Source: an uncultured Collinsella sp. (GTDB taxonomy: Bacteria; Actinomycetota; Coriobacteriia; Coriobacteriales; Coriobacteriaceae). Taken from it: a stretch of DNA of 64,000 nt. Every line of letters begins with the position of its first letter. The stretch's first letter is position 1. Location: contig UQHS01000012.1 of NCBI GenBank assembly GCA_900540845.1, positions 18,358 to 82,357 of the forward strand. The letters are read 5' to 3'. Shown piece by piece: positions 7,790 through 16,477 of the stretch. Both the position numbers and the translations under genes were made by a program. A model generated the notes under the pieces. The model ran no database searches and was not told the origin of the DNA. It saw nothing but the letters and a program-made list of their open reading frames with translations.

Positions 7790-9442
7790 ATGGCATGCAC
7801 CACGATTCTCGTCGGTAAGCACGCGAGTTACGACGGCTCCACGATCGTCGCCCGTAACGAGGATTCCCCCAACGGGCAGTTCGAGCCCAAGAAGATGGCG
7901 GTCGTCCAGCCACAAAATCAGCCGAGGACCTACACGACCGTCCTTTCCCACTTGACGATCGACCTGCCCGATAACCCCATGCGTTACACGTGCGTCCCCG
8001 ACGCGCTCCCCGGTCATGGCATTTGGGCCGCCGCGGGCTTCAACAGCGCAAACGTCGGCATGAGCGCAACGGAGACCCTCACGAGCAACGAGCGCGTGCT
8101 CGGCGCCGATCCACTCGTGACCTATGTGCCCGCGCAGGGCGTGGAGGGCGAAGAGGGCTATGTCCCGGCCGTCCCTGGCGGCCTGGGCGAGGAGGACTTC
8201 GTGACCGTCGTGCTGCCCTACATCTCCTCCGCCCGCGAGGGCGTCCAGCGCCTCGGTGCGCTGCTCGAGCAGTACGGCACGTACGAGATGAATGGCATCG
8301 CGTTCTCGGACGAGGATGAGATCTGGTGGCTCGAGACCGTCGGCGGCCATCACTGGATCGCCAAGCGCGTGCCCGACGAGGCATATGTGACCATGCCCAA
8401 CCAGCTCGGCATCGACTACTTCGACCTGCTCGACGCCGAGGGCGAGCAGGTGGAGCACATGGCGAGCCCCGACTTGCGCACCTGGATGGCCGAGAACCAC
8501 CTCAACCTCACCAACACGAGCCGTCTGGAGCCCGAGGATATCCTCGATGAGGAGTACTTCACCGACGACATCGAGGACATGGAAGATGATGAGGTCGACG
8601 CGTACGAGGAGTACATGGCGGATCTCGTCGACCTCATCGCCGACCTGCGCGAGGGCATGTTGTCGGGTGAGATCTTCAATCCGCGCGAGGCGTTTGGCTC
8701 CCACTCGGACTCCGACCATGTCTATAACACGCCGCGCGCGTGGTATATGCAGCGATGCCTCAATCCTCGCGACGGCTGGGACGGGCCGGATGCCGCCTTT
8801 GGCCCCGAGTCCGACGATATCCCGTGGAGTCGCGTGCCCGAGCGCAAGGTGACCATCGAGGACGTCAAGTATGTCCTGTCCGCCCACTTCCAGGGCACGG
8901 AGTACGACCCGTACGGCTCCAAGGGCACGCCCGCCTCGCGCAACGCCTACCGCCCCATCGGCATCAATCGCAACAGCCAGCTCGCGGTCCTGCAGATCCG
9001 CCCGTACGTCGCGGAGCCCCTGCGCTGCGTCCAGTGGATGGCGTTTGGCTCCAACGTGTTCAACGCGCTCGTCGCGCTGTATGGCAACGTTGACGAGATG
9101 CCCGCGTACCTCTCCAGCACCACCGACCGCGTGACGTCGGAGAATTTCTATTGGGCAAACCGCATTATCGGCGCGCTGGCGGACGCCCGCTTCCACGACA
9201 CGTCCGCAAAGATCGAGTCGTATCAGGAGACCATCGGGGCGCTTGGCCACAAGATGCTGCGTGAGACCGATCGCCTTGCCGCAAAGCTCGCCGTCGACGA
9301 GGTCCCAGCGGCGCTCGCCAAGGCAAACGACGACCTGTGCGCCAAGCTCAAGGTCGAGACCGAAAAGCTTCTCGGCAACGTGCTCTACATCACGAGCTGC
9401 GCGATGAAGAACGGCTTTGCGATGTCGGATAACGAGCGATAG
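7790..9442 (+). CDS. C69-family dipeptidase
   Basis: An N-terminal-nucleophile hydrolase of peptidase family C69 that cleaves dipeptides, probably in the cytoplasm after peptide uptake. The 550-residue sequence begins MACTTILVGK; Cys3 followed by Thr is the expected nucleophile once the leader is removed, and DGSTIVARNEDSP is the family signature. GHGIWAAAGFN and the conserved DEIWWLETVGGHHWIAKR segments follow. A very acidic stretch (about residues 245-285) is noteworthy. Start ATG 7790 has AAGGAGG just upstream. It appears monocistronic, with a possible terminator at 9466-9497. Confidence 0.9.
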   Translation: MACTTILVGKHASYDGSTIVARNEDSPNGQFEPKKMAVVQPQNQPRTYTTVLSHLTIDLPDNPMRYTCVPDALPGHGIWAAAGFNSANVGMSATETLTSNERVLGADPLVTYVPAQGVEGEEGYVPAVPGGLGEEDFVTVVLPYISSAREGVQRLGALLEQYGTYEMNGIAFSDEDEIWWLETVGGHHWIAKRVPDEAYVTMPNQLGIDYFDLLDAEGEQVEHMASPDLRTWMAENHLNLTNTSRLEPEDILDEEYFTDDIEDMEDDEVDAYEEYMADLVDLIADLREGMLSGEIFNPREAFGSHSDSDHVYNTPRAWYMQRCLNPRDGWDGPDAAFGPESDDIPWSRVPERKVTIEDVKYVLSAHFQGTEYDPYGSKGTPASRNAYRPIGINRNSQLAVLQIRPYVAEPLRCVQWMAFGSNVFNALVALYGNVDEMPAYLSSTTDRVTSENFYWANRIIGALADARFHDTSAKIESYQETIGALGHKMLRETDRLAAKLAVDEVPAALAKANDDLCAKLKVETEKLLGNVLYITSCAMKNGFAMSDNER

Positions 9443-9465
9443 CCCATAGGCCGCATGCGGCGCGC

Positions 9466-9505
9466 GGCGGTGAAAGGTGACAAAACCGTTCGCCGCCGTC
9501 GTTTC
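9466..9505 (+). terminator. Possible terminator after the dipeptidase gene
   Basis: GGCGGTGAA (9466-9474) pairs with TTCGCCGCC (9489-9497) around a 14-base loop, followed by GTCGTTTCTCTC. It lies 24 bases after the dipeptidase stop. The pyrimidine tract is weak, so confidence is moderate. Confidence 0.4.
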
Positions 9506-9576
9506 TCTCGCGAGGGGTCGTGGGTACAAGAACCCCATGCGCACGTTGCGCAGTCGGGTATGTCTAGGAGGCAGAT

Positions 9577-10041
9577 ATGGCTACCAAGTTCGAGGAGCTC
9601 ATCAACGGCATGGTCAGCGTCGGTTTTGGCGCTGCCGCCGTCACGGCTGAAAAGAGCAAGGAGATTTTCGACGACCTCAACGCCCGCGGCGAGGAGGTCC
9701 TGCGCGATCTCAATTCTCGCGGCGAGCAGGTGCGCCACGACAGGCAGTCGTCTGATTTCACCCGCTCCATGTCCGATATCTTCGAGCAGGCGGGCGGAAC
9801 GTTTTCCGAAGTCACCGAGCGTCTGAGCGAGCAGGGTGCGACCGCTGCCGAGCGTGTGCTCGACGAGCTCATCCTCGCCCGCGTGCGCCTACTCACCAAA
9901 TCCGAGCGCGTCGCCTTCATGGCGCACGTGCGCGACCTTGTCGACTCCATCGATGACGACACGGTCACCATCGAGGTCGAGGACGTCGAGGTCGTGGACG
10001 AGCAGCCCGAGGCCCAGCAGGACGAGAGCCAGGGCGAGTAA
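9577..10041 (+). CDS. Phasin-like coiled-coil protein
   Basis: A 154-residue, mostly helical, charged protein. Residues 1-30 are mildly amphipathic (FEELINGMVSVGFGAAAV), followed by long heptad-like stretches (EIFDDLNARGEEVLRDLNSRGEQV), a helix rich in leucine and arginine, and a strongly acidic C-terminus (DDDTVTIEVEDVEVVDEQPE). It resembles the short phasin-like proteins often encoded just before UbiB/AarF kinases in Gram-positive anaerobes. An AGGAGG ribosome site precedes ATG 9577, and the UbiB gene begins 6 bases after its stop, so a joint role is likely. The function is not established. Confidence 0.75.
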   Translation: MATKFEELINGMVSVGFGAAAVTAEKSKEIFDDLNARGEEVLRDLNSRGEQVRHDRQSSDFTRSMSDIFEQAGGTFSEVTERLSEQGATAAERVLDELILARVRLLTKSERVAFMAHVRDLVDSIDDDTVTIEVEDVEVVDEQPEAQQDESQGE

Positions 10042-10047
10042 GCGAAT

Positions 10048-11844
10048 ATGTCGGCCGCATCGGAACATAGACGAGATGAGCGCGGGGGTGCTCGCACCAC
10101 CCCCGCATCTCCCCAGCCGCTGAGCCCCGAAGACACCGTCAACCTGGAAGGTGTCGAGGAGGCGCTGCGCATGTCGTGGCGCACCCCGCGCGCCGTCGAC
10201 ATGGTCCCCGAGGAGCCGGAGGCCATGGCGCCCTCCGAGGAGGTCAAGCTCACAGCGGGCGGCCGCCGCAAGCGCATCGCCGAGATCGTCGGCATCGTGC
10301 GGAAATACGAGGCGTGGCACAATCTCTCGCCGCGCCGTCTGCGCCATATGCTCGAGGATTTGGGCCCCATGTTCGTCAAGATGGGGCAGATTCTCGCGAA
10401 CAGGTCCGAGATCCTTCCTCAGGAGTACTGCAACGAGCTGAGGCACCTGCGCACCGATGTCGAGCCGGTGCCGTTTGCGGTGGTGCACGATTGCCTTGTT
10501 GCGGAGTACGGGCGCCCGCTGAAAGAGATCTTCTCCCATATCGATCGCAAGCCCTTGGGCAGTGCATCGCTTGCCCAGGTGCATCGTGCCACGCTCGTGT
10601 CGGGCGAGGACGTCGCCATCAAGGTCCAGCGTCCCGGCGCGCAGCAGGTGATGGCGCAAGACATCGACATCATGCGCTCGATTGTGCAAGTCGCCTCGAA
10701 GTTCGTCAAAACGGATGAGTTCATCGACCTCAAGGGTGTTGTCGAGGAGCTGTGGCAGTCGTTTCGCGAGGAGACGAACTTCCTCATGGAGGCTCGCAAT
10801 CTCGACGAGTTCCATCGCTTCCACGAGGGCTCTTCGCTGATCTCCTGCCCACGTTCATATCTCGCGTATTGCACCGAGCACATCGTCGTCATGGACTATG
10901 TCGACGGCATCTCCGTGGCCGACCCCGAGCAATTGCTGCAAGAGGGCTATGACCTCAAGGCCATCGGCGCGCAGATCGTCGATGATTACGCAACGCAGGT
11001 GCTCGACGACGGCTTTTTCCACGCAGACCCGCATGCGGGCAATATCATCCTCAAAGACGGGGTCGTATACTTCATCGACCTGGGCATGGTCGGTCGCATG
11101 TCCAGCCACGACCGCGGCATCGTCAAGGAAATGATCTACGCGGTGGCCACAGGCGATGTGCCCCGCCTCAAGGACTCGCTCATGCGTTTCGCCGTGGCCC
11201 GAAGCGACTCCTCCGAGCTCGATCACTCAGCGTTCCTCACCGATCTCGATTTTATCATTGCCGATTTCGCCAGCCTCGACCTGCGCGATCTTGATATCGG
11301 CGAGTTTTTGACCTCGCTCATCTCCCTGGCGCGGAAAAACGATGTGGAGCTTCCGAGCGTCGTCACGATGTTCGCCCGCGGCATGGTCACGCTCGAGGGC
11401 CTTCTGTCCGAATACATGCCCGATGTCAACATGATCGAGATCATCACGGCGCACATCAAGCATGAGAAGAGCTCTTATCGCCGCGCTCGTGAAGCCACCG
11501 AGGAGCTTGCCGGGGCGTCGTACCGCGCGCTCAAGGGCCATTTGGAGATGGCGGAGCAGCTTGGGCTGGCCTCGCGCATGCTCACGCGTGGACAGCTCAA
11601 GATGAACATGCAGCTACTCGGTAGCGAGCAGGTGCTCAGGCGCCTGGGAGGCATCATCGACCGCCTGTCGATGGCCATTGTCATCGCAGGTCTGTTCATC
11701 GGGTCGTCCGTCGTGTATTACGCCAAGATAGAGCCGGTCATCTTTGGTATTCCCATCATCGGCTTCCTCGGCTATGCGTGCGCGTTGTTCCTGGCACTGG
11801 GGCTTGGCCGCGAGATTTGGCGGAACAGCCACGCAGACAAGTGA
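10048..11844 (+). CDS. UbiB/AarF (ABC1/ADCK) family atypical kinase
   Basis: A 598-residue member of the UbiB family, atypical kinases and ATPases tied to quinone and lipid handling at the membrane. Visible motifs are the KxGQ loop FVKMGQILANRSEILP (about residue 109), the Ala-rich nucleotide loop PLGSASLAQVH, the invariant Lys in VAIKVQRPG, the HADPHAGNI catalytic loop (about 325) and DLGMVGRM. Two hydrophobic helices close the C-terminus (about 540-590) as a membrane anchor. The first 80 residues are poorly conserved and proline-rich. It follows the phasin-like gene directly. In an anaerobe the partner could be menaquinone or another isoprenoid lipid; that is inference. Confidence 0.85.
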   Translation: MSAASEHRRDERGGARTTPASPQPLSPEDTVNLEGVEEALRMSWRTPRAVDMVPEEPEAMAPSEEVKLTAGGRRKRIAEIVGIVRKYEAWHNLSPRRLRHMLEDLGPMFVKMGQILANRSEILPQEYCNELRHLRTDVEPVPFAVVHDCLVAEYGRPLKEIFSHIDRKPLGSASLAQVHRATLVSGEDVAIKVQRPGAQQVMAQDIDIMRSIVQVASKFVKTDEFIDLKGVVEELWQSFREETNFLMEARNLDEFHRFHEGSSLISCPRSYLAYCTEHIVVMDYVDGISVADPEQLLQEGYDLKAIGAQIVDDYATQVLDDGFFHADPHAGNIILKDGVVYFIDLGMVGRMSSHDRGIVKEMIYAVATGDVPRLKDSLMRFAVARSDSSELDHSAFLTDLDFIIADFASLDLRDLDIGEFLTSLISLARKNDVELPSVVTMFARGMVTLEGLLSEYMPDVNMIEIITAHIKHEKSSYRRAREATEELAGASYRALKGHLEMAEQLGLASRMLTRGQLKMNMQLLGSEQVLRRLGGIIDRLSMAIVIAGLFIGSSVVYYAKIEPVIFGIPIIGFLGYACALFLALGLGREIWRNSHADK

Positions 11845-11921
11845 TCCGTCGCTCGCTTCGAGACGCCGGGACGCATCCTCTTTGGTGCGCCGGGGTTGGC
11901 ATTGGGCTTCGGTGTGTCAGG

Positions 11922-12776
11922 CTATGCGCTCGCAAATTGGGCGCAGATGATCTCCGCGTCGACGGTGATACTCGTGAGCGATGCGAGGTCGAGTTCGCGT
12001 TGGTTGATGTCAAATGCGACGGGGCTCATGCGGACGAGGTCCGCGGTGTCCTCGGGTGCGGCGGGTGAGGTCTGTGTGACGCGCGTCCGGCTCACGATGC
12101 GCATGTGCCGCTCGAGATGCTCGGCCACGCCATGGTCCACAAAACCCGCCTTGATAAGCTGCTCGCCGGCGAGCTCACGCAGCTCATGCATATGCAGCGG
12201 GGCGGGAATGACTTTGATGAGCATGCCGCCGGGTTTGAGGACGCGCAGGAACTCCGCGTAGTTGGCGGGTGTGAAGATGTTGAGGACAACGTCGACGGAG
12301 GAGTCGGCGAGCGGAATGTTCGCGAGGTCCGCCACAAGCCAGCGCACGATGCCGCCGCCGCGGGCCGCCACGCGGATACCTTCCTTGGCGATATCGAGGC
12401 CAAGAACGGTGGGAGCGATGGGCGCGGGACCCAGCGCCTGCGCAATGGCCTTGGCGTAGGAGCCTTCTCCGCACCCGGCGTCGACGATGACAGGGGCATC
12501 GGTGCGCTCGCCGACAGCATTGACGACGGCCGTCTGGACATCCCGATAATATCCGTGCTCCATGATGCGCTGCCGGCTCGCGAAGAACGCCTCGTCATAG
12601 CCCTTGAGCGGTGATTGATGGGGGATGAGATTGAGAAACCCCTTGGCGGAGATGGCGAAGTCGTGCCCTCGGTCGCAGCGCACGGATGACGCAGCGGCGC
12701 TCAGAGGCGCTTGGCACAGCGGGCAGCGCAGGAGCGGTGCGATCTCGAGGTGTTTTTGGATTCCCGGGCGAGCCAT
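11922..12776 (-). CDS. RlmA-like 23S rRNA (guanine-N1) methyltransferase
   Basis: A 284-residue SAM-dependent methyltransferase of the RlmA type, which methylates N1 of a guanine in helix 35 of 23S rRNA (G745 or G748). The N-terminal zinc finger is visible as CPLC...CDRGHDF, and the SAM loop VIVDAGCGEGSYAKAIA is near residue 95. Middle motifs (RWLVADLANIPLADSSVDVVLNIFTPANYAEFLRVL, read in parts) are typical. Its ATG is 3 bases after the stop of the acetyltransferase gene, so the two form one minus-strand unit. Family membership is firm; the exact target base is not. Confidence 0.8.
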   Translation of the reverse strand: MARPGIQKHLEIAPLLRCPLCQAPLSAAASSVRCDRGHDFAISAKGFLNLIPHQSPLKGYDEAFFASRQRIMEHGYYRDVQTAVVNAVGERTDAPVIVDAGCGEGSYAKAIAQALGPAPIAPTVLGLDIAKEGIRVAARGGGIVRWLVADLANIPLADSSVDVVLNIFTPANYAEFLRVLKPGGMLIKVIPAPLHMHELRELAGEQLIKAGFVDHGVAEHLERHMRIVSRTRVTQTSPAAPEDTADLVRMSPVAFDINQRELDLASLTSITVDAEIICAQFASA

Positions 12777-12779
12777 GGC

Positions 12780-13316
12780 TTACAGCAGCTTTTCGTACGC
12801 GACGCGCAGAGGGTCGATTTCGCCCTCGTAGGGGAGGGTGATGGTCCCGCAGCGCTTGTAGCCGAGCTTATTGATGAGCCCCTGCACGCGGACGTTGCGC
12901 TCGTGCGTATCGATGCGGATGCTCTCCGAGCCGTGCTCGCGCGCGATGCGCTCGCCCTCGGTGAACATGCGCGTCATGACGCCGCGGCGCGCGGCGGAAG
13001 CGCTGACGGCACACCGGTGAATCACGGCGTATAGAGGGGTTTTTGAATCTGAGCTCGTGAGCCAGGCGCCGTCGATCGTGTCATAGGTATCCTCGCCGTC
13101 AAACGAGAGGGCCATGACGCCGAGCACGGTGCCGTTCTCGTCGACGGCAACGTAGGAGGCGCCGTGCGTCATGTCCTCCTCGATGTCGATGCGGTTGGGG
13201 TACTTGCCCTGCCACTGGGGGATGTCGAGCGCCGCAAGAGCCGCCTTGCCGTCGGTGAGGCAGGCTTCGGCTGCCTCAACATCGGCAGGGACGGTCTGGC
13301 GAATTGCGACTTTCAT
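12780..13316 (-). CDS. GNAT-family N-acetyltransferase
   Basis: A 178-residue single-domain GNAT acetyltransferase. The acetyl-CoA region reads RCAVSASAARRGVMTRMF, a variant of the Q/RxxGxG/A loop, and the C-terminal part (ESIRIDTHERNVRVQGLINK) matches motif B. The N-terminal segment (VAIRQTVPADVEAAEACL) is the usual first strand and helix. The substrate cannot be told from sequence. ATG 13316 follows AGAGG, and the gene is the first of a two-gene unit with the rRNA methyltransferase. Confidence 0.85.
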   Translation of the reverse strand: MKVAIRQTVPADVEAAEACLTDGKAALAALDIPQWQGKYPNRIDIEEDMTHGASYVAVDENGTVLGVMALSFDGEDTYDTIDGAWLTSSDSKTPLYAVIHRCAVSASAARRGVMTRMFTEGERIAREHGSESIRIDTHERNVRVQGLINKLGYKRCGTITLPYEGEIDPLRVAYEKLL

Positions 13317-13380
13317 CTAAGAGCCTCTTTCAGCAGGAATAGCCTGAGAGATTTTCTCGCGCGTTTTGTTCGGTAGCCAA

Positions 13381-13500
13381 GAAGGGCCCGGGCGGTGCCG
13401 GAGGATTTTGTAGATTCCGCACGAACAGAAGCGCCGGTGGTGCTTCGACGTGAGCAGGACCTGACCGAGCAAAAACCTCCGGCACAGCCCCGGGCCCTTC
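13381..13500 (+). repeat. Family A nested-palindrome element, copy A2
   Basis: The outer arms GAAGGGCCCGGG (13381-13392) and GTGCCGGAGG (13395-13404) pair with 13476-13485 and 13489-13500, with a small 2x3 internal loop. The core holds TTCCGCACGA (13415-13424), an 8-bp inner stem GAAGCGCC/GGTGCTTC, then ACGTGAGCAGGAC (13448-13460) and GAGC. Arms and inner stem differ from copies A1 and A3 but keep their pairing. It sits between the ends of two minus-strand genes and is read in the plus orientation, antisense to both. Confidence 0.85.
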
Positions 13501-13511
13501 CGGGTGGTCGG

Positions 13512-15677
13512 CTAGAACTGCGACGGATGCTTCTCGAAGAAGTCGGTGCGCGGCGGCAGCACCTTGATGAGGTGCTCGCCCGGCTTCTCGCCCAGGCTCT
13601 CGACCAGCTCATCGCAGGTGTCGAAGACGTGCTCCCAGGAGAAGAAGACCTCAGGAGCGATGGAGAAGTGCTCGCAGATCTTTTCGCAACCGGCGGGAAC
13701 GATGCCGTGCATGAGAACGGTCGCGACGCGGAGCTCGTGGAACGCATCGACGAGCGCCTGCGTCATAAGCGCATCCGCCTCGGCGCCCTCGGCGTTCTTG
13801 GCGGCCTTGCTCGCGTCGCTCCAGCGCTTGTTTGCGGCGCGCAGGAACTCGTCGCACACGCCGAGCGCATGGTGCAGCTCGAAGGTGTGCATGGCGCGCT
13901 CGAAGGCGAGGATGGCCTGCTCGGACGCCTCGCGTGCGGCATCGGAGGGCTCGCCTGCGGGGATACAGCCGGTGCGATACGGCGCCTTGTCGCCCTCCTT
14001 GACAGCAACGCCGTAGAAGGCCGAGCGCGCCAGGCGGTTGAACACACCGGTGAGCAGCGCGCCCTCCTTGAGGACGGGGTCGATGACGCGCTTGTCGTCG
14101 CGGGCGAGCACGGGGTTGCCGTCTCTGTCCTTGCCCGTCTCGCGCACGTCGAACGCCTTGGGGCTAAAGCTCACCGGCTTCTCGCCCAGACCGAGCGACA
14201 GCCAGTGCGCGCGCAGCTGCTCGGGCGTGTAGTGCTCGAGCATCTCATGCGCCAGCGGTGGCGGGGTCTGGGAGCTGGAGCTCGCCTTCTTGCCCATGTA
14301 GAGGATGTGGTAGTTGGCGGCCACGCAGGACTGCTGCATGTTCCAATCGAGTGCCTCCCACATGCCGGACTGGGCGATGCAGTAGAAGTAGATGTTGTCC
14401 TGGCCGATGAACTGGTAGGCACGGGCGTCCTCGCTCGCCCACCAGTCGCGCCAATCGAGACTCGCGTGCGTGTAGGAGGGCTCGTCCATGATCATGGCGG
14501 GAGTGTCGCCCACGAGCTCGGCGTCCGCGACGGCGGCTGCCGCCAGATCCGAGGCGGTCGTGCCGGCGGCTTCGAGCTTGGCGGCGTCGCGCGCGAGCAC
14601 GGCGCGGGTGAAGCTGATGGGCGCCCACAGGCTCTCGGGCCACACCCAGCAGGTGAGGTCGGTGCATCCGCAGTCGTTGGGAACCGGCACGCCCCACTCG
14701 ACGTTGCCCGTAATGCGGAAGGGCACGAGCGCCTTGCCGGAGCGGAAGCGCACGCCGCCGCGATTGAGGACCTCGTGCGCCTCGTCGCGCTCACGCCAGC
14801 TGGGGAACGCAACGGTGAAGGAGCTCTTGTTGCCCTCCGGCTCGATGACGGTGTGGGCGGGCAGCTCGCATTCAATGGAGTCGAAGGCCTCGCGGAACTT
14901 GTTTTGGATGTAGAGCTGGGCGGGATTGAACCACTCTTCCATGGTCTTGGACACCACGGAGCGCACCGTCGGATCCTCCTTGAGCTGCTCGGTGTAGCCC
15001 TTCAGGTAATCGAGGTGCGCGGGCAGGTCGAAATAGAGGTTGTCGACGGGCACGAGCTCGGGCGTCTCGCCGGTGAGGGCGCTTTTGGGCGCGATGAGCT
15101 CCTCGGGCTCGAACTGGTGACCCAGGTCGCATTCGTCGGCGTAGGCCTTCTCGGACTTGCAGCCCTGGATGGGGCAGCGGCCGAGCACCTGACGGCCGTT
15201 GAGGAACTGGCCAGCGGCGGCGTCGTAGAACTGTTTGGTCGAGCGCTTCTCGAGCGCGCCCTTCTCGTGCAGGCGGTGGATGATCTCGCTCGTCACGCGC
15301 TCGTGGATGTGCACGGCGGGCTCGAGCGCGCTGCCGGCGTACAGGTCGCAGGACACGCCGAAGCTCGCGAGGTCGGCCTCTTGGCTGTCGTGGTTCTCGC
15401 GCACGTAGTCGGAGATGTGCTTGGAGTACCCGTCCGCCTCGCGGCGCTTGCGGAAGCCCTCCATGATGGGGGAGCCGTAGCAGTCGGTACCCGAGACGAA
15501 GATCACGTTCTCGCGACCCAGGCGGTCGCGCAGGAACCGGGCGTAGAAGTCGGCGGGTACGAACACGCCTCCCACGTGGCCGAAGTGCAGGCCCTTGTTG
15601 CCATAGGGCATGCCTGCGGTGACGACGGCGCGACGGGGCCAGGCGGGGCGGTCGGCGCGGGTGAGATTGTGTGCCAT
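13512..15677 (-). CDS. Divergent methionyl-tRNA synthetase (class I aaRS)
   Basis: A 721-residue class I aminoacyl-tRNA synthetase closest in plan to MetRS, which charges tRNA-Met. The N-terminus reads AVVTAGMPYGNKGLHFGHVGG (first 20 shown in the family as the HIGH region, here HFGH). A zinc knuckle with four cysteines follows (GRCPIQGCKSEKAYADECDL). The site where KMSKS is expected reads MGKKASSSSQTPP (about residue 460). The anticodon-binding helical domain fills the C-terminal third. Start ATG 15677 has AAAGGAGCC upstream; a longer frame to 15920 lacks support. Because KMSKS is replaced and internal regions are unusual, this could be a second or specialised MetRS and not the housekeeping one. 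Confidence 0.75.
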   Translation of the reverse strand: MAHNLTRADRPAWPRRAVVTAGMPYGNKGLHFGHVGGVFVPADFYARFLRDRLGRENVIFVSGTDCYGSPIMEGFRKRREADGYSKHISDYVRENHDSQEADLASFGVSCDLYAGSALEPAVHIHERVTSEIIHRLHEKGALEKRSTKQFYDAAAGQFLNGRQVLGRCPIQGCKSEKAYADECDLGHQFEPEELIAPKSALTGETPELVPVDNLYFDLPAHLDYLKGYTEQLKEDPTVRSVVSKTMEEWFNPAQLYIQNKFREAFDSIECELPAHTVIEPEGNKSSFTVAFPSWRERDEAHEVLNRGGVRFRSGKALVPFRITGNVEWGVPVPNDCGCTDLTCWVWPESLWAPISFTRAVLARDAAKLEAAGTTASDLAAAAVADAELVGDTPAMIMDEPSYTHASLDWRDWWASEDARAYQFIGQDNIYFYCIAQSGMWEALDWNMQQSCVAANYHILYMGKKASSSSQTPPPLAHEMLEHYTPEQLRAHWLSLGLGEKPVSFSPKAFDVRETGKDRDGNPVLARDDKRVIDPVLKEGALLTGVFNRLARSAFYGVAVKEGDKAPYRTGCIPAGEPSDAAREASEQAILAFERAMHTFELHHALGVCDEFLRAANKRWSDASKAAKNAEGAEADALMTQALVDAFHELRVATVLMHGIVPAGCEKICEHFSIAPEVFFSWEHVFDTCDELVESLGEKPGEHLIKVLPPRTDFFEKHPSQF

Positions 15678-15791
15678 ACATGGCTCCTTTTCAGGTATTC
15701 TTCGTATGCATAACCCGACATTATCGCACATCACGATAGGTGCATACACCACGGGCGGAACCGACTTGAGGATGGATGACGGAGGGTGCCC

Positions 15792-16388
15792 ATGACGCCG
15801 CTTTTGCTGCACGCCTGCTGTGCGCCGTGCTCGCTTGAGCCGGTGCGCCTGCTTATCGAGGAGGGCTTCGATCCCACCATCTGCTGGACGAACCCGAACA
15901 TCCAGCCGGTCGCCGAGCATGACGTACGGTTAGAGGAGCTTCGGCGTTGGACCGCGGAGAACGGTATCCCGCTCATCGAGGCCGGTGACGACCGCACCCG
16001 CTGGGACGCCTCAGTCGCCCGTTTTGGCGCCGATCGCGAACGGCGCTGTCGCGCGTGCTACGCCCTGCGCCTCGCGGAGGCGTGTCGGGTGGCTGAGCGC
16101 GAGGGTTTCTCGTGCATCGCCACCACGCTCGCCGTGTCTCCGTACCAGCTGTTCGAGACGTGCAACGACGTGCTGGAAAAGCTCGCCGCAGTACACGGCC
16201 TCACCCCGGTGATTCGCGATTTCCGCCCCTGGTACCCCCAAGCAACGCGGCACTCCCGCGAGATGGGCATGTATAGGCAGAATTACTGCGGTTGTCGCTT
16301 CTCGGCAGCCGAGGCCGCCCTCGACCGCGCCCGCTTGCGCGATGAGCGAAAAGCGCAGAAGGCGAGACGCGCCGCATCCCAGGGATAG
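15792..16388 (+). CDS. queH: Epoxyqueuosine reductase QueH
   Basis: QueH (formerly DUF208) catalyses the last step of queuosine synthesis, reducing epoxyqueuosine in tRNA, and is unrelated to QueG. The 198-residue protein has the Fe-S/metal cysteine pattern of the family: HACCAPCSLEP near the N-terminus, RRCRACYALRL mid-protein, and YCGCRFS near the C-terminus. I chose ATG 15792 because GGAGG (15781-15785) is 6 bases upstream; a GTG at 15786 is also in frame. It is followed 89 bases later by queA, the enzyme that makes its substrate, so the two form a queuosine cluster. Confidence 0.92.
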   Translation: MTPLLLHACCAPCSLEPVRLLIEEGFDPTICWTNPNIQPVAEHDVRLEELRRWTAENGIPLIEAGDDRTRWDASVARFGADRERRCRACYALRLAEACRVAEREGFSCIATTLAVSPYQLFETCNDVLEKLAAVHGLTPVIRDFRPWYPQATRHSREMGMYRQNYCGCRFSAAEAALDRARLRDERKAQKARRAASQG

Positions 16389-16477
16389 GGCCCGCTGAGC
16401 TGCGTTATCATGGACGGCTGTTCGACAACTCGACTGCTCGGCTGATGCATGCCGGCGCTCATATGAAAGGTGGCTCC

